64,000 nt of DNA from assembly GCA_013400115.1 (NCBI GenBank), contig VXBP01010405.1:62001-126000 (forward strand), in the 5' to 3' direction. Positions 1 to 10,481 of the stretch are shown here, in pieces; position 1 is the first letter of the stretch; the number at the start of each line of letters is the position of its first letter. The notes under the pieces were generated by a model. The model was not told the DNA's origin. It was given only the letters and a program-made list of their open reading frames with translations, and made no database searches. Source of the stretch: Rhinopomastus cyanomelas (Eukaryota; Chordata; Aves; Bucerotiformes; Rhinopomastidae). Position numbers and translations under genes: made by a program.

Positions 1-42
1 CCTTCCAATCCCTGGTGTTCTGTGATGCTGTGATTCTGTGAA
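1..42 (+). mobile_element. CR1 family A, 3' tail cut by window edge
   Basis: Starts inside CCTTCCAATCCC and runs into TGATGCTGTGATTCTGTG, the last part of the family A tail. The body lies before the window. Confidence 0.85.
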
Positions 43-178
43 GGAGGTTATTCAGTTCTGCAGCTAACAAGTGGGATTCAGGCACCCAGGATTCCTAAGA
101 TTCAATTACTTTTAAAATATCAAGCTTAACATTTGTATTGGAGTGTGATGGAGTGGGTTTGGAAAGGTTAATCGAGTT

Positions 179-690
179 CACAGAGTCACAGAATTGGATT
201 GGAAGGGACCTCTAAAGATCATCCAGTCCAATCCCTCTGTCACAGCGGGATCCCCTAGATCAAGTTGCACAGGAACATGGCCAGATGGGTTTTAAATGTC
301 TCCAGAGAAGGAGACTCTACAACCCCTTCCAGGGCTCTGTCATCCTCACCAGGAAGAAGTTCCATCTCAGATTGATGTGGAACCTCCTCTGTTCCATCTG
401 ACAACTGTCTCCCCTTGTCCTGTCATTGGGAGCCACTGAGCAGAGCCTCGCTGAATCCTCCTGACACCTACCTTTTCCATATTGATCAACATTCATGGGG
501 ACACCCTTCAGTCTCCTTTTTACAAGCTCAAGAGACCCAGCTTCCTCAACCTTTCCTCATCACAGATGCTCCACCTCATCATCTCTGTGGGTCTGCACTG
601 GAGTCTCCCCAGCAGCTGTGTGTCCTTCTGGAACTGAGGGACTCAGAAGTGGACACAAGACTCCAGATATGGTCCCACCAGGGCAGAGTT
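179..690 (-). mobile_element. CR1 family A fragment, about 510 bp
   Basis: Read on the minus strand, the tail (reverse of ATTGGATTGGAAGGGACC) is followed upstream by the ORF2 C-terminal region. The 5' truncation lies in the segment CAGGGCAGAGT near 690. The reading frame is broken by many substitutions, and there is a deletion after ACTCTACAACCCC. Confidence 0.9.
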
Positions 691-712
691 GTGAGAATTT
701 ATAATGAGTCCA

Positions 713-1074
713 CTCAAGGAAGCAAAGTGAAGTTAGAGAAGATGATTCCACAAGCATTTCTTTCCTTATTGTCACCAAATGCAAACGAACAACTGCTGTT
801 TTGAGGACGAGAAACCAAGCACAAGTAGGGGAGTAAACGACATGTTGAGCATGAAAAGAAAATGACACTCTTGTCTTGCATTTCCCAGAATGTTGTGGGT
901 TGGGTTTTCTGGTAGGGGAAAAGAATCTTCTAACTTGTCTAACTCTTTAAATGTCCTTTGTTTTAGCTACACAACCACTTCCAATTGTGTGAGACTTTTC
1001 TCTTCTACGTCTTTATGATGGAAGGTGCATGTCCATGTGTACAATCAGGTTTATTTAGGCGGGCAGAGAAAAAT
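713..1074. other. Unique non-coding stretch
   Basis: Between two CR1 copies. I see no repeat, exon or motif here. Confidence 0.5.
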
Positions 1075-1076
1075 CT

Positions 1077-1882
1077 CATAGAATCATAGAATCATAGAAT
1101 CATTAGGGATTGGAAGGGACTTCGAAATACCATCTAGTCTAATCTTCCTGAGACAGCAGGATCACCTAGAGCGAGTTACACAGGAACACATCTAGGTGGG
1201 TCTTAAATGTCTCCAGAGAAGGAGACTCCACAACACCCCTGGGCAGCCCCTTCCAGTGCTTTGTCAACCTCACTGGGAAGAAGGTCCTTCTCAGCTTGAT
1301 GTGGAACCTTCTCTGTTCCAGCTCACAACCATTGCCCCTCGTCCTATCACTAGATGACATTGAGAAGAGCCTGGCTCCATCCTCCTGACACCCACCCTTC
1401 ACATTTTTATAGACATTAATGAGGTCACCCCTCAGTCTCCTCTTCTCCAAGCTAAAGAGACCCAGCTCCCTCAGCCTCTCCTCATAAGGAAGCTGCTCCA
1501 CTTCCTTCATCATCCTCATTGCTCTACACTAGATTCCCTCGAGCAGCTCCACATCCCTCTTGAACTGAAGAGCCCAGAACTGGACACAACACTCCAGATG
1601 TGGTCTCACCAGTGCAGAGAAGAGGGGGAGAAGAACCTCTCTTGATCTGCTAACCACCCCTCTTCTAATCCACCCCAGGATGCTGCTGGCCCTCTTGGCC
1701 ACAAGAGCACTTTGCTGGCCCCTGCTCATCCTGCTGTCCACCAGGACCCCCAGATCCCTCTCTCCTACACTGCTCTCCAAAAGGTCAGTCCCCAGCTTAT
1801 GCTGGTCCCTGGGGTTATTCTTGCCCAGATTCCAGACTCTACACTTACCCGTTATACCTCATTATATTTATCTCTGCCCAAA
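1077..1882 (-). mobile_element. CR1 family A, about 800 bp
   Basis: One of the longest CR1 copies here. It opens with three copies of the octamer (ATAGAATC) and the A tail, then runs through the ORF2 C-terminal third to the segment coding for a block like RVWNLGKNNP. The 5' end near 1882 lies before the region that would encode the reverse-transcriptase palm. Confidence 0.93.
1166..1780 (-). pseudogene. CR1 ORF2 C-terminal remnant, one in-frame stop
   Basis: This is the end of the CR1 ORF2 polyprotein (endonuclease plus reverse transcriptase in intact elements), covering only the region after the RT palm. Two open stretches, 1780-1529 and 1519-1166, lie in the same frame and are divided by a TAG at 1531-1529, where related copies read CAG in ELLEGVQ. 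Visible blocks in order are ERDLGVLVDSRM, LVRPHLECCVQFW, RLRELGLFSLEKRRLRGDLI, GNGCELEQRRFHI and VVESPSLETFKTHLDVFL. About 205 codons are therefore open apart from one nonsense codon, which suggests a fairly recent insertion. It has no catalytic domain and cannot be functional. Confidence 0.85.
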
Positions 1883-2808
1883 GAAAACACAGAATTAGGA
1901 TGTTTAATTGTTCTTCCTGATGACAAATGCTGTGAACATCAAATACATCTACACATCCTGCCTCATGTTTTGCTATATAGTCTCTTTTGCTAAGAGACTA
2001 TATGATCTCATTTTGCTAAATGTCTCTTGAGCTGCTAATAGAGATTTAGAAGCAAAACCAGTATGAGAGACCTGACTTGTACCATCTTCTCAAATCACTT
2101 GTAAGAGTCCTGAGTGGAATGAAATTTCATTAGCTTCAGGGAAAGTTTGCTCAAGTCCTGTGTTGTAGAGAAGTTTTGTCTCCTTTGCTGAGAGAGCCAA
2201 ATAAAAAGTTTATACCTGGCCTTAGGCGAGTCCTGTTTATTACCTGTGAACTTTGGTATCAGTGGGAGGCTTCAACATCTCCTTTCTTTGTCCAACCCTG
2301 CTGCTTCCTTTACTAACATTGTTGTTCTTGGTGTGGTAAAGGAAATCTGACAGTGGGGGAGAGGAGTCAGCAGTGGTGAAGTAAATCTGACAGTAGGGGA
2401 GAGGAGTCAGCAACCTGTAGTCATGGGTCTGTGTTGCCCTATCTGGTTTTTTTTGCATAAAGAGATGTTTTCCATCGTTGAAAATGGATGTCCCATGATT
2501 TTCAAGATAATTACTTCAGAATTAAGATTCAGAAGGTCAAAGCAAGCTGGGTTGTTCAGGAATTTGTAGCTTTGTGTGTATCAGCCTTTAAAGGGTTTGG
2601 GGTGAGAAGAAACGTAATAGGAAGGACAAGACAGGAGGAAAGATTTGGAGAAGGCTGAAGCAAAGATTTTGCAAGAAGCTGATGTGTAATTAAACACCAA
2701 GGCAAAGCAAAACTTGACCTCAGATTGTGATTCTCAGCTCCAGGTAAACAATAAGTAGACATCCTGGAAACTTATTTTCCTGCCTTGTATTCTTATACCT
2801 TTAACAGT
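1883..2808. other. Unique non-coding stretch
   Basis: CR1-free, with a 40-bp tandem duplication at 2338-2413 listed separately. No exon recognised. Confidence 0.5.
2338..2413 (+). repeat. 40-bp tandem duplication, two copies
   Basis: AAATCTGACAGT recurs at 2343 and 2383, followed in both copies by GGGGAGAGGAGTCAGCA with one or two differences. It has no link to the CR1 elements. Confidence 0.85.
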
Positions 2809-2870
2809 CTCAGAATCACAGAACATTAGGGGTTGGAAGGGACCTTGAAACATCATCTAGTCCAATCCCC
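2809..2870 (-). mobile_element. CR1 family A tail only
   Basis: Reverse-oriented tail of about 60 bp (ACATTAGGGGTTGGAAGGG), broken off after the AGTCCAATCCCC segment. Confidence 0.8.
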
Positions 2871-2937
2871 AGCACCTCCAATGGGCACAGACCAATATTT
2901 CTCTTTCTAGCTTGATTACATGCAAGGTCTTGTAAAT

Positions 2938-3168
2938 CACAGACTGGTTTAGGTCGGGAAGGAGCTCAGAGCCCACCCAGTGCCAACCCCCTGACATGGG
3001 CAGTGACACCTCTCACCAGACCAGCTTGCCCAGAGCCCCATCCAACCTGGCCTTGAACTCATCCAGAGACGGAGCAGCCACAACCTCTGTGGGCAGCGTG
3101 TTCCAGGGCATCAGCACCCTCACAGGAGGGATTTCCACCTCAGATCTCCCCTCAATCATCCCCCCTGT
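2938..3168 (-). mobile_element. Old CR1 fragment
   Basis: Reads like GACTGGTTTAGGTCGGGAAG, then AACCCCCTGACATGGGCAG, TCCAACCTGGCCTTGAACTC and GGCAGCGTGTTCCAGGGCATCA. This is an older CR1 layout, distinct from family A, that encodes the extreme ORF2 C-terminus. Confidence 0.8.
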
Positions 3169-3588
3169 TTTAGTTTGAAACTGCTTCAAAACTTTAGTCT
3201 GTTCTTATCATACTTTCAGCCATAACTGAAGGGAAAGTGGATGAGAGGCACTCTCCTCCTTCAACAAGACCATAGATATTTTGGCTACCTAACAGCTTAA
3301 AAAATGATGATAACAAAATTAAAACTTCAAGCAAGCTTTGTTTCAAACACACTTATTCCAGATGACAAATCTGGACCCTCTTTTCCAGAGAAATTGCAAG
3401 TTTGATGACTTTTAGAGAGGATGACTCAAAATAAATCGTTGTTGTCCCAAACACTTCTTTTAATTCCTGTGCAAAATAAATCTGTGAAAACGAGCTGGAT
3501 CTTGAGTTATCATGGCACCCCTGTAACACTAGAGATTTGCAGATATCTACAGCAGGAAACCAAAAATGTCAAAAAAGTACATTACCAG
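3169..3588. other. Unique non-coding stretch
   Basis: No feature seen between two CR1 copies. Confidence 0.45.
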
Positions 3589-3990
3589 GGGATCACACAA
3601 TCACAGATCATCAGGGATTGGAAGGGACCTTGAAATATCATCCAGTCCAATCCTCCGACACAGCAGGATCCCCTACATCCAGGTGCACAGGAAGACATCC
3701 AGGTGGGTTTTAAAAATCTCAAGAGAAGGAGACTCCACAACCCCCCTGGGCAGCCTCTTCCACTGCTACATCACCCTCACTGTGAGAACGTTCCTTCTGA
3801 TATTGATGTGGAACCTCTTATGTTCTAGCTCACACCCATGTCCTTGTGTCCTGTCACTAGATGACATTGAGAAGAGCCTGGCTCCATCCCCCTGACACCC
3901 ACCCTTCACATATTTATGGACATTAATGTGGCCACCCCTCAGTCTCCTCTTCTCCAAGCTCCCTCAGCATCTCCTCGTAAGGGAGGTGAT
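3589..3990 (-). mobile_element. CR1 family A, about 400 bp
   Basis: A tail (ATCATCAGGGATTGGAAGGG), then the ORF2 C-terminal coding region. An open remnant at 3766-3957 reads EKRRLRGGHINVHKYVKGG in part. The 5' end is near the codons for EERL, where CTCCTCGTAAGGGAGGTG breaks off. Confidence 0.92.
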
Positions 3991-4515
3991 CTGAGCTTTG
4001 CAGCTAACTCTTATGCTCTGATTCAACATTTCTGATGGAAATCATTTCACATCATTGGAAAATGTTAGTGCTGCCAAATTCGTGAGGGATGGAAGCAAAG
4101 TTCCCACATGAAAGTGTGACATCAGTCAACACTGCAGAGCTTGAGTTTGAATAATGTTTTCACTGTTAAAGTCTACAAGCTTGTCCTGGTTAAATCTTCC
4201 TCCAATACAGTAAAACTGAAAAGATGATGCTAAAAACAGTTTTTCACCTGTTTTATCTCTTGCATATATCTTTGTAGTAGTACTGCGGGTGGCTTACCCT
4301 TCTGCTTACAAGAAACTTGCCTGGGTGTTGTGAAGAAACAGGGTTGAGCTCTCATGTGGCTTAAATCAGGACCCAATTAATTAATTCTGGAAGGAAGGGA
4401 AGAAAGAAGCAGGAGACATTTTGAGTCAAAGTTGTTGTCCGTTTGTGAAAGGAGTCCCATGTTTTAGGATCACTTTTTCATGGCATGACTTGGATTTTTA
4501 ATCAAGAGCAGATAA
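3991..4515. other. Unique non-coding stretch
   Basis: AT-rich sequence between CR1 copies; nothing recognised. Confidence 0.45.
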
Positions 4516-4707
4516 TGAAGCACTGGAAGGGGCTGCCCAGGGAGGTTGTGGAGTCTCCTTCTCTGGGGATGTTTAAAACCTGCCTGGATGTGTTCCTGTG
4601 TGACTGGATCTAGGGGATCCTGCTGTGGCAGGGGGATTGGACTGGATGATCTTTGGAGGTCCCTTCCAATCCCTAATGTTCTCTGATTTTGTGATGCTGT
4701 GATCTGT
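4516..4707 (+). mobile_element. CR1 family A, short copy
   Basis: Begins at GAAGCACTGGAAGGGGCTG and ends GTTCTCTGATTTTGTGATGC. It covers the last 40 or so ORF2 codons and the complete tail. Confidence 0.92.
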
Positions 4708-5038
4708 AATGAAGCCAAGTTAGTAAAAAACATCTGATCCAACTGCTGTCTCCCTTGTTGTCTGATCTGAGCTAAAATACAGCAGAATGAGGTTGAAAGT
4801 GACTCAATGTGCAATATGGAACCATCAAGTGACTTATCCATAACCACTAGCTGATTCAAAGGGTAGAAAAGCTTGCAGCTACCTGTAACTAAGGAATCCT
4901 TTAGCCCAGACAGTGAAGAATCTTGATTTTATTCTGTAGTGTCTTGAACTAAATGGGGAGGGCAGCAGTGTTTCTGCATCTGATCTTCATACAGTGAGAC
5001 CAGATCCATAAGCTTGAACCGCTAAAACCAGAGAGAGC
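4708..5038. other. Unique non-coding stretch
   Basis: No feature seen. Confidence 0.4.
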
Positions 5039-5155
5039 AGAATCACAGAACCCTTGGGATTGGAAGGGACCTCAGAAGATCACCCAGTCCAATCCTGCTG
5101 CCACAGCAGGATCCTCTAGATCCAGTCGCACAGGAACATCTCCAGGTTGGGTCTG
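5039..5155 (-). mobile_element. CR1 family A, tail-sized copy
   Basis: AGAATCACAGAACCCTTGGG through GCACAGGAACATCTCCAGG; the 5' truncation lies in the last codons of ORF2. Confidence 0.9.
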
Positions 5156-5156
5156 T

Positions 5157-5554
5157 GCAGTTTCTATCTAGGTCTGAGTGTAGTTCTACACATTTTTATT
5201 TGTATGGCACCAAGCAGGTGATAATTAAGACCCATGTGGACACCAACACTACAAACAATTCTGCTTGCTCTGGTTTGTGCTCTGTGCTCATGAGCTGTAG
5301 TTTTGATGTCAACACCCAGCGAGTTGAAATTGCAAATACCTACAGATCTGAGTCTGCCTTGAGCTGCCTGTTTGATTCTGATTCCTGACCTACTTTAGGG
5401 GGTCTATGTGTTTTTGTTTTACTGAAGGTAGCACCCAGCTTTTCAAAACAAGAAATGCTGAGCTGGGACAAAATCTGTCTAAACAATAACTTAGTTTGAG
5501 AGAAATCAGTAAATGTAGAGTGCAAGTGCTGGGAATGAAGGACTGTGTCACACA
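5157..5554. other. Unique non-coding stretch
   Basis: No exon or repeat recognised. Open frames here have no recognisable domain and lie next to a CR1 RT fragment. Confidence 0.45.
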
Positions 5555-5772
5555 GTCACAGAACAAACGCCTTCCTGAAGTCAAGATAGACCACATCCAC
5601 CACTCTGCCATCAACTGTCCATCTGGTTCGGCCTTATAAAAGCTCTCAGGTTGGTCAAGCATGACCTCCCCTTGGTGAAGCCATGCTGACTGTCCCTAAT
5701 GCCCCTCCTGTCCTTGATGTGCCTGGAGTCTAGAATAAATTGTTGCATCTTCTTTCCTGGGATGGAGGTGAA
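5555..5772 (-). pseudogene. CR1 reverse-transcriptase domain fragment
   Basis: Minus-strand translation gives FTSIPGK, then SQHGFTKGRSCLTNLRAF and, after a frameshift and a stop near 5610, DGRVVDVVYLDFRKAF. In CR1-clade ORF2 these are the fingers and palm regions, including RT motif A (the Asp of YLDF). The next residue of the usual KAFD is Val. It is the only RT-palm piece I found in the window. Downstream of KAF the element jumps to a short octamer-like stretch (ACAGTCACAGAAC, about 5549-5561), so everything between RT and tail seems deleted. It is non-functional. Confidence 0.8.
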
Positions 5773-5965
5773 TCAAACCAAGGACCAACAGTTTTGTATC
5801 TTTGAGTAAATATGTAGTGACTGGAGCTGAATTGTAAGAGGACAATGCTGGCAGTGGAGGAGGAAGGAGAGGAAAGAGCAGGAGAGAAGTAGCTCACCCA
5901 CTGTTTCTGTATGTTGCCAGATACCCTGACTTTGGACATTGGAAGAGGCTGTCCAAGAACTGAAA

Positions 5966-6279
5966 AGGGGTGGTTGGTGGATCAAGGCAGGTTGTCCTCC
6001 CACTCTGCCCCAGTGAGACCACAGTGGGGATATTGTGTCCAGTTCTGGGCTCCTCAGTTCCACAGGGACACAGAGCTGCTTGAGAGTGGCCAGTGCAGAG
6101 CCACAAAAATGATGAAGGGAGGGGAGCATCTCCCTGCTGAGGAAAGGCTGAGGGAGCTGGGTCTCTTGAGCTGGGAGAAATGGAGACTGAGGGTAACCCT
6201 ATGAAAGTTGATAAATATGTGAAGGGTGGATGTCAGGAGGATGGAACCAGGCTCTGCTCAGTGTCGTCTAATGATAGGT
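5966..6279 (+). mobile_element. CR1 family A, ORF2 part without its tail
   Basis: Starts in the codons before VRPQWGYCVQFWAPQF, passes through RLRELGLLSWEK and stops abruptly after CAGTGTCGTCTAATGATAGG. No 3' tail follows; an inverted CR1 piece begins at 6280. Confidence 0.9.
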
Positions 6280-6335
6280 CCCAGCTCCCTCAGCCTTTCC
6301 TCAGCAGGGAGATGCTCCACTGTCTTTATCATCCA
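6280..6335 (-). mobile_element. Inverted CR1 family A piece (foldback arm)
   Basis: Positions 6280-6318 are an exact 39-bp reverse complement of 6123-6161 in the preceding plus-strand element. The sequence then continues in the same inverted sense to about 6335. Confidence 0.9.
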
Positions 6336-6339
6336 GCCT

Positions 6340-6476
6340 GAACTTGAGTGGGGATGGGACCTCAAACACTTCTCTGAGAAACCTGGTCCAGTGTTTCACC
6401 ACCCTCATTGCAAAAAACCCATTTTCCCTCTATCTAATCTAAATCTCCCCTCTTTTAGTTTAAAACCATTAGTGAC
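6340..6476 (-). mobile_element. Old CR1 fragment
   Basis: Includes GTCCAGTGTTTCACCACCCT and TCTAATCTAAATCTCCCC, typical of older CR1 copies and clearly different from family A at the same ORF2 position. Confidence 0.75.
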
Positions 6477-6496
6477 ACAACAATGTTCACTAGAAG

Positions 6497-6765
6497 TTCA
6501 CAGACTCGCAGAATGTTAGGGATTGGAAGGGACCTCGAAAGATCATCTAGTCCAATCCCCCTGCCACAGCAGGATCACCTAGACGAAGTCACAGAGGAAC
6601 ACATCCAGGTGGGTTTTTAAATGTCTCCAGAGAAGGAGACTCCACAACCCCCCTGGGCAGCCTGTTCCAGTGCTCTGTCACCCTCACTGGGAAGAGGTTC
6701 CTTCTGATACTTATATGGAACCTCCTATGTCCCAGCTCACACCCATTGCTCCTTGTCCTGAAGGC
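6497..6765 (-). mobile_element. CR1 family A
   Basis: Tail plus ORF2 C-terminus, up to CACACCCATTGCTCCTTGTC, where the 5' truncation lies. A 23-bp minisatellite follows about 60 bp later. Confidence 0.93.
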
Positions 6766-6821
6766 ACTGCACAAAGCACAGGAGAAACTTGTTCTTTGAG
6801 TCTGCCATAATATAAAACGTA

Positions 6822-6960
6822 TTTCTAGGAGTGTGATGGAGACATTTCTGGGGGTGTGATGGAGACATTTCTGGGGGTGTGATGGAGATATTTCTGGGGG
6901 TATGATGGAGACATTTCTGGGGGTATGATGGAGATATTTCTGGGGGTGTGATGGAGATGC
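6822..6960 (+). repeat. 23-bp minisatellite, about six copies
   Basis: TGTGATGGAGACATTTCTGG starts at 6832, 6855, 6878, 6901, 6924 and 6947, an exact 23-bp period with few substitutions (GTGTG/GTATG, GACAT/GATAT). Because 23 is not a multiple of 3, all three minus-strand frames stay open and give the same HTPRN-type peptide repeat. That is a coding mirage. Confidence 0.95.
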
Positions 6961-8254
6961 TGCTCTTGTGATGTGTCCAGACAAGCCACACTGTGTGCCA
7001 TGATGTACAGCGGCTCCCCATCAATGACTTTCTCTTTCATTAAATCTTCTTCCATCATCTGTCATCTTTAAAGAAGTTTGTGCAATATTCAGAAGTCAGA
7101 ATCTACAGCAACAAGGAAGATATAAGTCCTTCAGGTCCTCTCAATGGCTACCCAGCTTCTGAATGCCAGTGACAGCTGATCAGACAGGGCTTCTGCAGCA
7201 GTAACGTAAAATAAAGCATCATTGTAGTGAACATATAATTATCTGGAGATCAGAGCTTTGCATACAAAGCATTGATATGAATATGTGCCATTTAATTTAA
7301 TATTTATCAGATTATGCACAGAAAATAGACCAGCACAAACAGAACGCCTGCAGTTCCATAAAAGGGGTGGATGGGGGGGGGGACCCTTAGCAGATATCCA
7401 AATAAAAATTCAAATAGGCTTTAACTTTCACAGCTTTGAGTAGCAATAGGTAGATTAAAAGTTAGCTTGGAAAAAAATGCCTACGGGAGCAAACAGTTGC
7501 TTAATGAGGATACATGGAATGAAATTCAAATGCAGCCTGAATAAAGATAACTTTGGAACGGAGTGTTAGCAAAGTCATGTTATTCAAATCACACGCCCAT
7601 CTATAAAGCGACTACTACGCTCGGTCTATCTGGAAAAACAGAATGAAGAAAACATACACAAGCCCTCCGACGATCTCCCAAATCTCAAAGGTTGACTTCA
7701 AATTGATGGAGCAGGATTTAGCCCACAGAGGATACGAGTGGTTACACACAGCCCAGAAAAACCTCGTTTCAACTTGGTGAATCTTCAAAGCTGTCTTCCC
7801 AAAAGGGCTGGATGTGCATGTTTTGGCTAGTGAGAAAGAGATTAGTTTTGCTAAATATTAATAAGCCTTTCCTATAGGCTTTAATGCTCGTTGTATCCTC
7901 ACACTGTTATCCTTAGCGGTTCGAGCGTCTGATTGATCTGACACGGGTACCGCATCGCACGGTCGCGGTGACACCGAACACACGGATGTTAGAAACAAGA
8001 CCTGCCAGGCTCAGAGCTAAGTTGACAGACGAGTGTGTCGGCAGCAGCGTGTGCTTCATCAGGCAAAGAGCTCTCGTTCAGCTCAGCCCTGTGACCCTAT
8101 GGTTTACGGTACCGCACGGAGATGCTCTAACATGTGGTCTGTGATCTTCTCTAGTCTCAGCGTCGCTGAAGATACTGCCTGTCTGCTCACTTGGAGGGAG
8201 CAGAGTTAGGGCCTTTCTGCATGGGTGTAAAGGCTGTCATGGAACAAGCTCTGG
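6961..8254. other. CR1-free stretch of about 1.3 kb
   Basis: No CR1, no exon. Includes a run of ten G at 7373-7382. The part 7480-8150 carries more CpG than its surroundings and may be old non-coding sequence under constraint; this is inference only. Confidence 0.4.
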
Positions 8255-8910
8255 GGGTCTCTGTGTGATTCTCCCCCTCTACTCCGCTCTGGTGAGACCC
8301 CACCTGGAGGACTGTGTCCAGTTCTGGAGCCTTTATTACAAGAGGGACGTGGACGTGCTGGAGTGAGTGCAGAGGAGGGTCACGAGGATGATCAGAGGGC
8401 TGGAGCACCTCTCCTATGAGGATAGACTGAGAGAGTTGGGGCCATTCAGTCTGGAGAAGAGGAGGCTCCCAGGTGACCTTATTGTGGCCTTTCAGTATCT
8501 GAAGGGGGCTACAAAAAGGCTGGGGTGGGGCTTTTTAGGATGTCAGGTAGCAACAGGACTGTGGGCAATGGAGCAAAGTTGGAGATGGGGAGATTTAGAG
8601 TGGATGTGAGGAGGAAGTTCTTCACTGTCAGAGCCTGGAATGGGTTGCTCAGGGAGGTGGTTGAGGCCCCATCCCTGGAGGTGTTTAAGGCCAGGCTGCA
8701 TGAGGCTCTGGCCAGCCTGATCTAGGGTGGGGTGTCCCTGCCCATGGTAGGGGGGTTGGAGCTGGATGATCATGTGGTCCCTTCCAACCCTGAGTGATTC
8801 TAATTCAGTAACTTCTCCAGTGAAGTGATCCTGCTGTGGCAGAAGGATTGGACTGGATGATCTTTTGAGGTCCCTTCCAGTCCCTAATGATTCTATGATT
8901 CTATGATTCA
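8255..8910 (+). mobile_element. CR1 family B with a family A tail appended
   Basis: Family B body from TCTCCCCCTCTACTCCGC to the B tail (GGTTGGAGCTGGATGATC, about 8753-8771), then a linker ACTTCTCCAGTGAAGT at 8811-8826, then a complete family A tail at 8827-8910 with three octamers. The ORF2 remnant reads RLRELGPFSLEKRRL, then shifts frame near 8525 and ends VEAPSLEVFKARLHEALASLI. Confidence 0.9.
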
Positions 8911-9392
8911 ATACAAGAAGGAGATGGACCTGATGGAGCACATCCAGAGAATGTCATGGAAATTATCAGGAGGCTGGAACACCTCTTCTATGAGTACAGG
9001 CTCAGGGAGCTGGGGTTGTTCAGCCTGGAGAACAGAAGGCTTGGGGGGAACTCGATACTGACCTTCCAGTACCTAAAGGGGGCTACAAGAAGGTTGGAGA
9101 GGGATTGTTTCCAAATCCTGTAGTGCTAGGACAAGGGGCAATAGCTCCAAACTAGAGAAGGGGAGGTTTAAATGGGATGGTAGGAAGTTCTTTATCAGGA
9201 GGGGGCTTAAACACTGGAACAGGTTACCCAGGGAGGTGGTTGAGGCCCCATCCCTGGAGATATTCAGGGTGAGGCTGGACAAGGCTCTGGGCAACCTGAT
9301 CTAGTTGAGGATGTCCCTGCTCACTGCAGAGGGGTTGGACTAGATGACCTTTGGAGGTCCCTTCCAACCTGTGCCATGCAATTATTCTACAG
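8911..9392 (+). mobile_element. Old CR1 fragment
   Basis: Starts at AATACAAGAAGGAGATGGAC and continues through AGCTGGGGTTGTTCAGCC to GGGGTTGGACTAGATGACCT and CCTTCCAACCTGTGCCATGC. It has no A tail, and its ORF2 frame is broken. It follows the preceding element directly in the same orientation. Confidence 0.88.
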
Positions 9393-9549
9393 AGAGATAA
9401 TATATGAAACCTATCAGAAAACTATCCCCTTCTGTCTCTTATCTCCCCAAGCCCCCATCATGTCGGTAGGTGCCTGAGAATTTATTTCCTTGTGGATTAA
9501 TTACCTTTAATTGTGACAATTAGCCCTACTTGCCTTCTCACAGCCTGAT

Positions 9550-9933
9550 ATGAATGTAGATGGAAGAGACAACAATGTTAATGGAACTAGAGAATTTCCA
9601 TTAGAATTATTAAAATTAGAGAGATTGAGAGAGCTGGGGCTGTTTAGTTTGAGGAACAGGATGCTAAGGGGTGACCTCATCACACTCTACAACTATCTGA
9701 AAGGACACTGTAGAGATGTTGGTGCTGGTCTCTTCTCACAGGTCATTAGTGACAGAAGCAGAGGGAAGAGTTTCAAGCTCCAACAGAGGAGGGTTAGACT
9801 GGACATCAGGAAGAAATTCTTCGTGGAGAGAGTGATCAGGCACTGGAATAGGCTGCCCAGGGTGGTGGTTGACTCTCCATCCCTGGATGAGTTTCAAAGT
9901 TTCTTAGATGTTGTGTTGGGGAATCTGTTTTAG
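9550..9933 (+). pseudogene. CR1 family C ORF2 C-terminal remnant, open
   Basis: Open for 127 codons. The first 16 or so are flanking sequence; CR1 begins near RLRELGLFSLRNRML and continues GDLITLYNYLKGH, VISDRSRGKSFKLQQRR, LDIRKKFFVERV, HWNRLPRVVVDSPSL and ends FLDVVLGNLF. This is the region after the RT palm, a natural C-terminus with the normal stop. There is no frameshift, so this C copy is fairly young. No catalytic domain is present. Confidence 0.85.
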
Positions 9934-10006
9934 AGGTGAACTTGTAGAGCAGGGTTGATGGCTGGACTTGATCCCGAGGATCCTTCCCATCCTCAATGAT
10001 TCTAAA
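9585..10006 (+). mobile_element. CR1 family C
   Basis: Encloses the open remnant ending at 9933, then the C tail (GTTGATGGCTGGACTTGAT). The tail lacks the GATGATC copy normally found before CCAAGGGTC. Ends at CAATGATTCTAAAC. Confidence 0.9.
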
Positions 10007-10480
10007 CAAAACTTTATTGTAGACATTCCTGTCCTTCCAGTCAAGTCTGTAGTGAAGTTCTTACTGCCTTTGTGCTCAAAGAAGTGATCTGCTTGCGTTT
10101 AGTTTAGTTATTCAGTTTAGATGAGTGGGACTTCCACACCCTAATGTGTTGCTGCATTCCAAAAGAAATAAGCTGAAACTCTCAGATCAGAGAAACCATC
10201 CACCTACCAGCCTTCAGCAGTGCCCAACTGGAAATGTTTACTGAGGAATATGAGAAAGAAAATATAGGAGTAATCCTTCCCATGATACTTTCTTGCAGCC
10301 TCCAGCCATTGCTGGTGTAGAGGAATTTTTTGAGCTGAGGTTTTTCGCTGAAGTTCAGTTAATTCACCTCATTCCTCACTGAACATGTTTACAAAAGCCT
10401 ATGGTAGTGTGTTCTTCACTTCAACTGTGCCGCAAGAAAGACGTGTTCTTTATCTGTTTTAGGCTTGCTGCCTGATAGTC
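10007..10480. other. Unique non-coding stretch
   Basis: No feature recognised. Confidence 0.45.
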
Positions 10481-10481
10481 A

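Noticed and set aside
6737..7058. Repeat protein with HTPRN-type units
   Set aside because: Translation of a 23-bp minisatellite in all frames; no conserved flanks.
7373..7382. G-quadruplex at the G10 run
   Set aside because: Only one long G-run with a short neighbour; four separate G tracts are not present.
7915..7935. GGTTCGAGC resembling a tRNA box B
   Set aside because: No box A at a suitable distance upstream and no cloverleaf.
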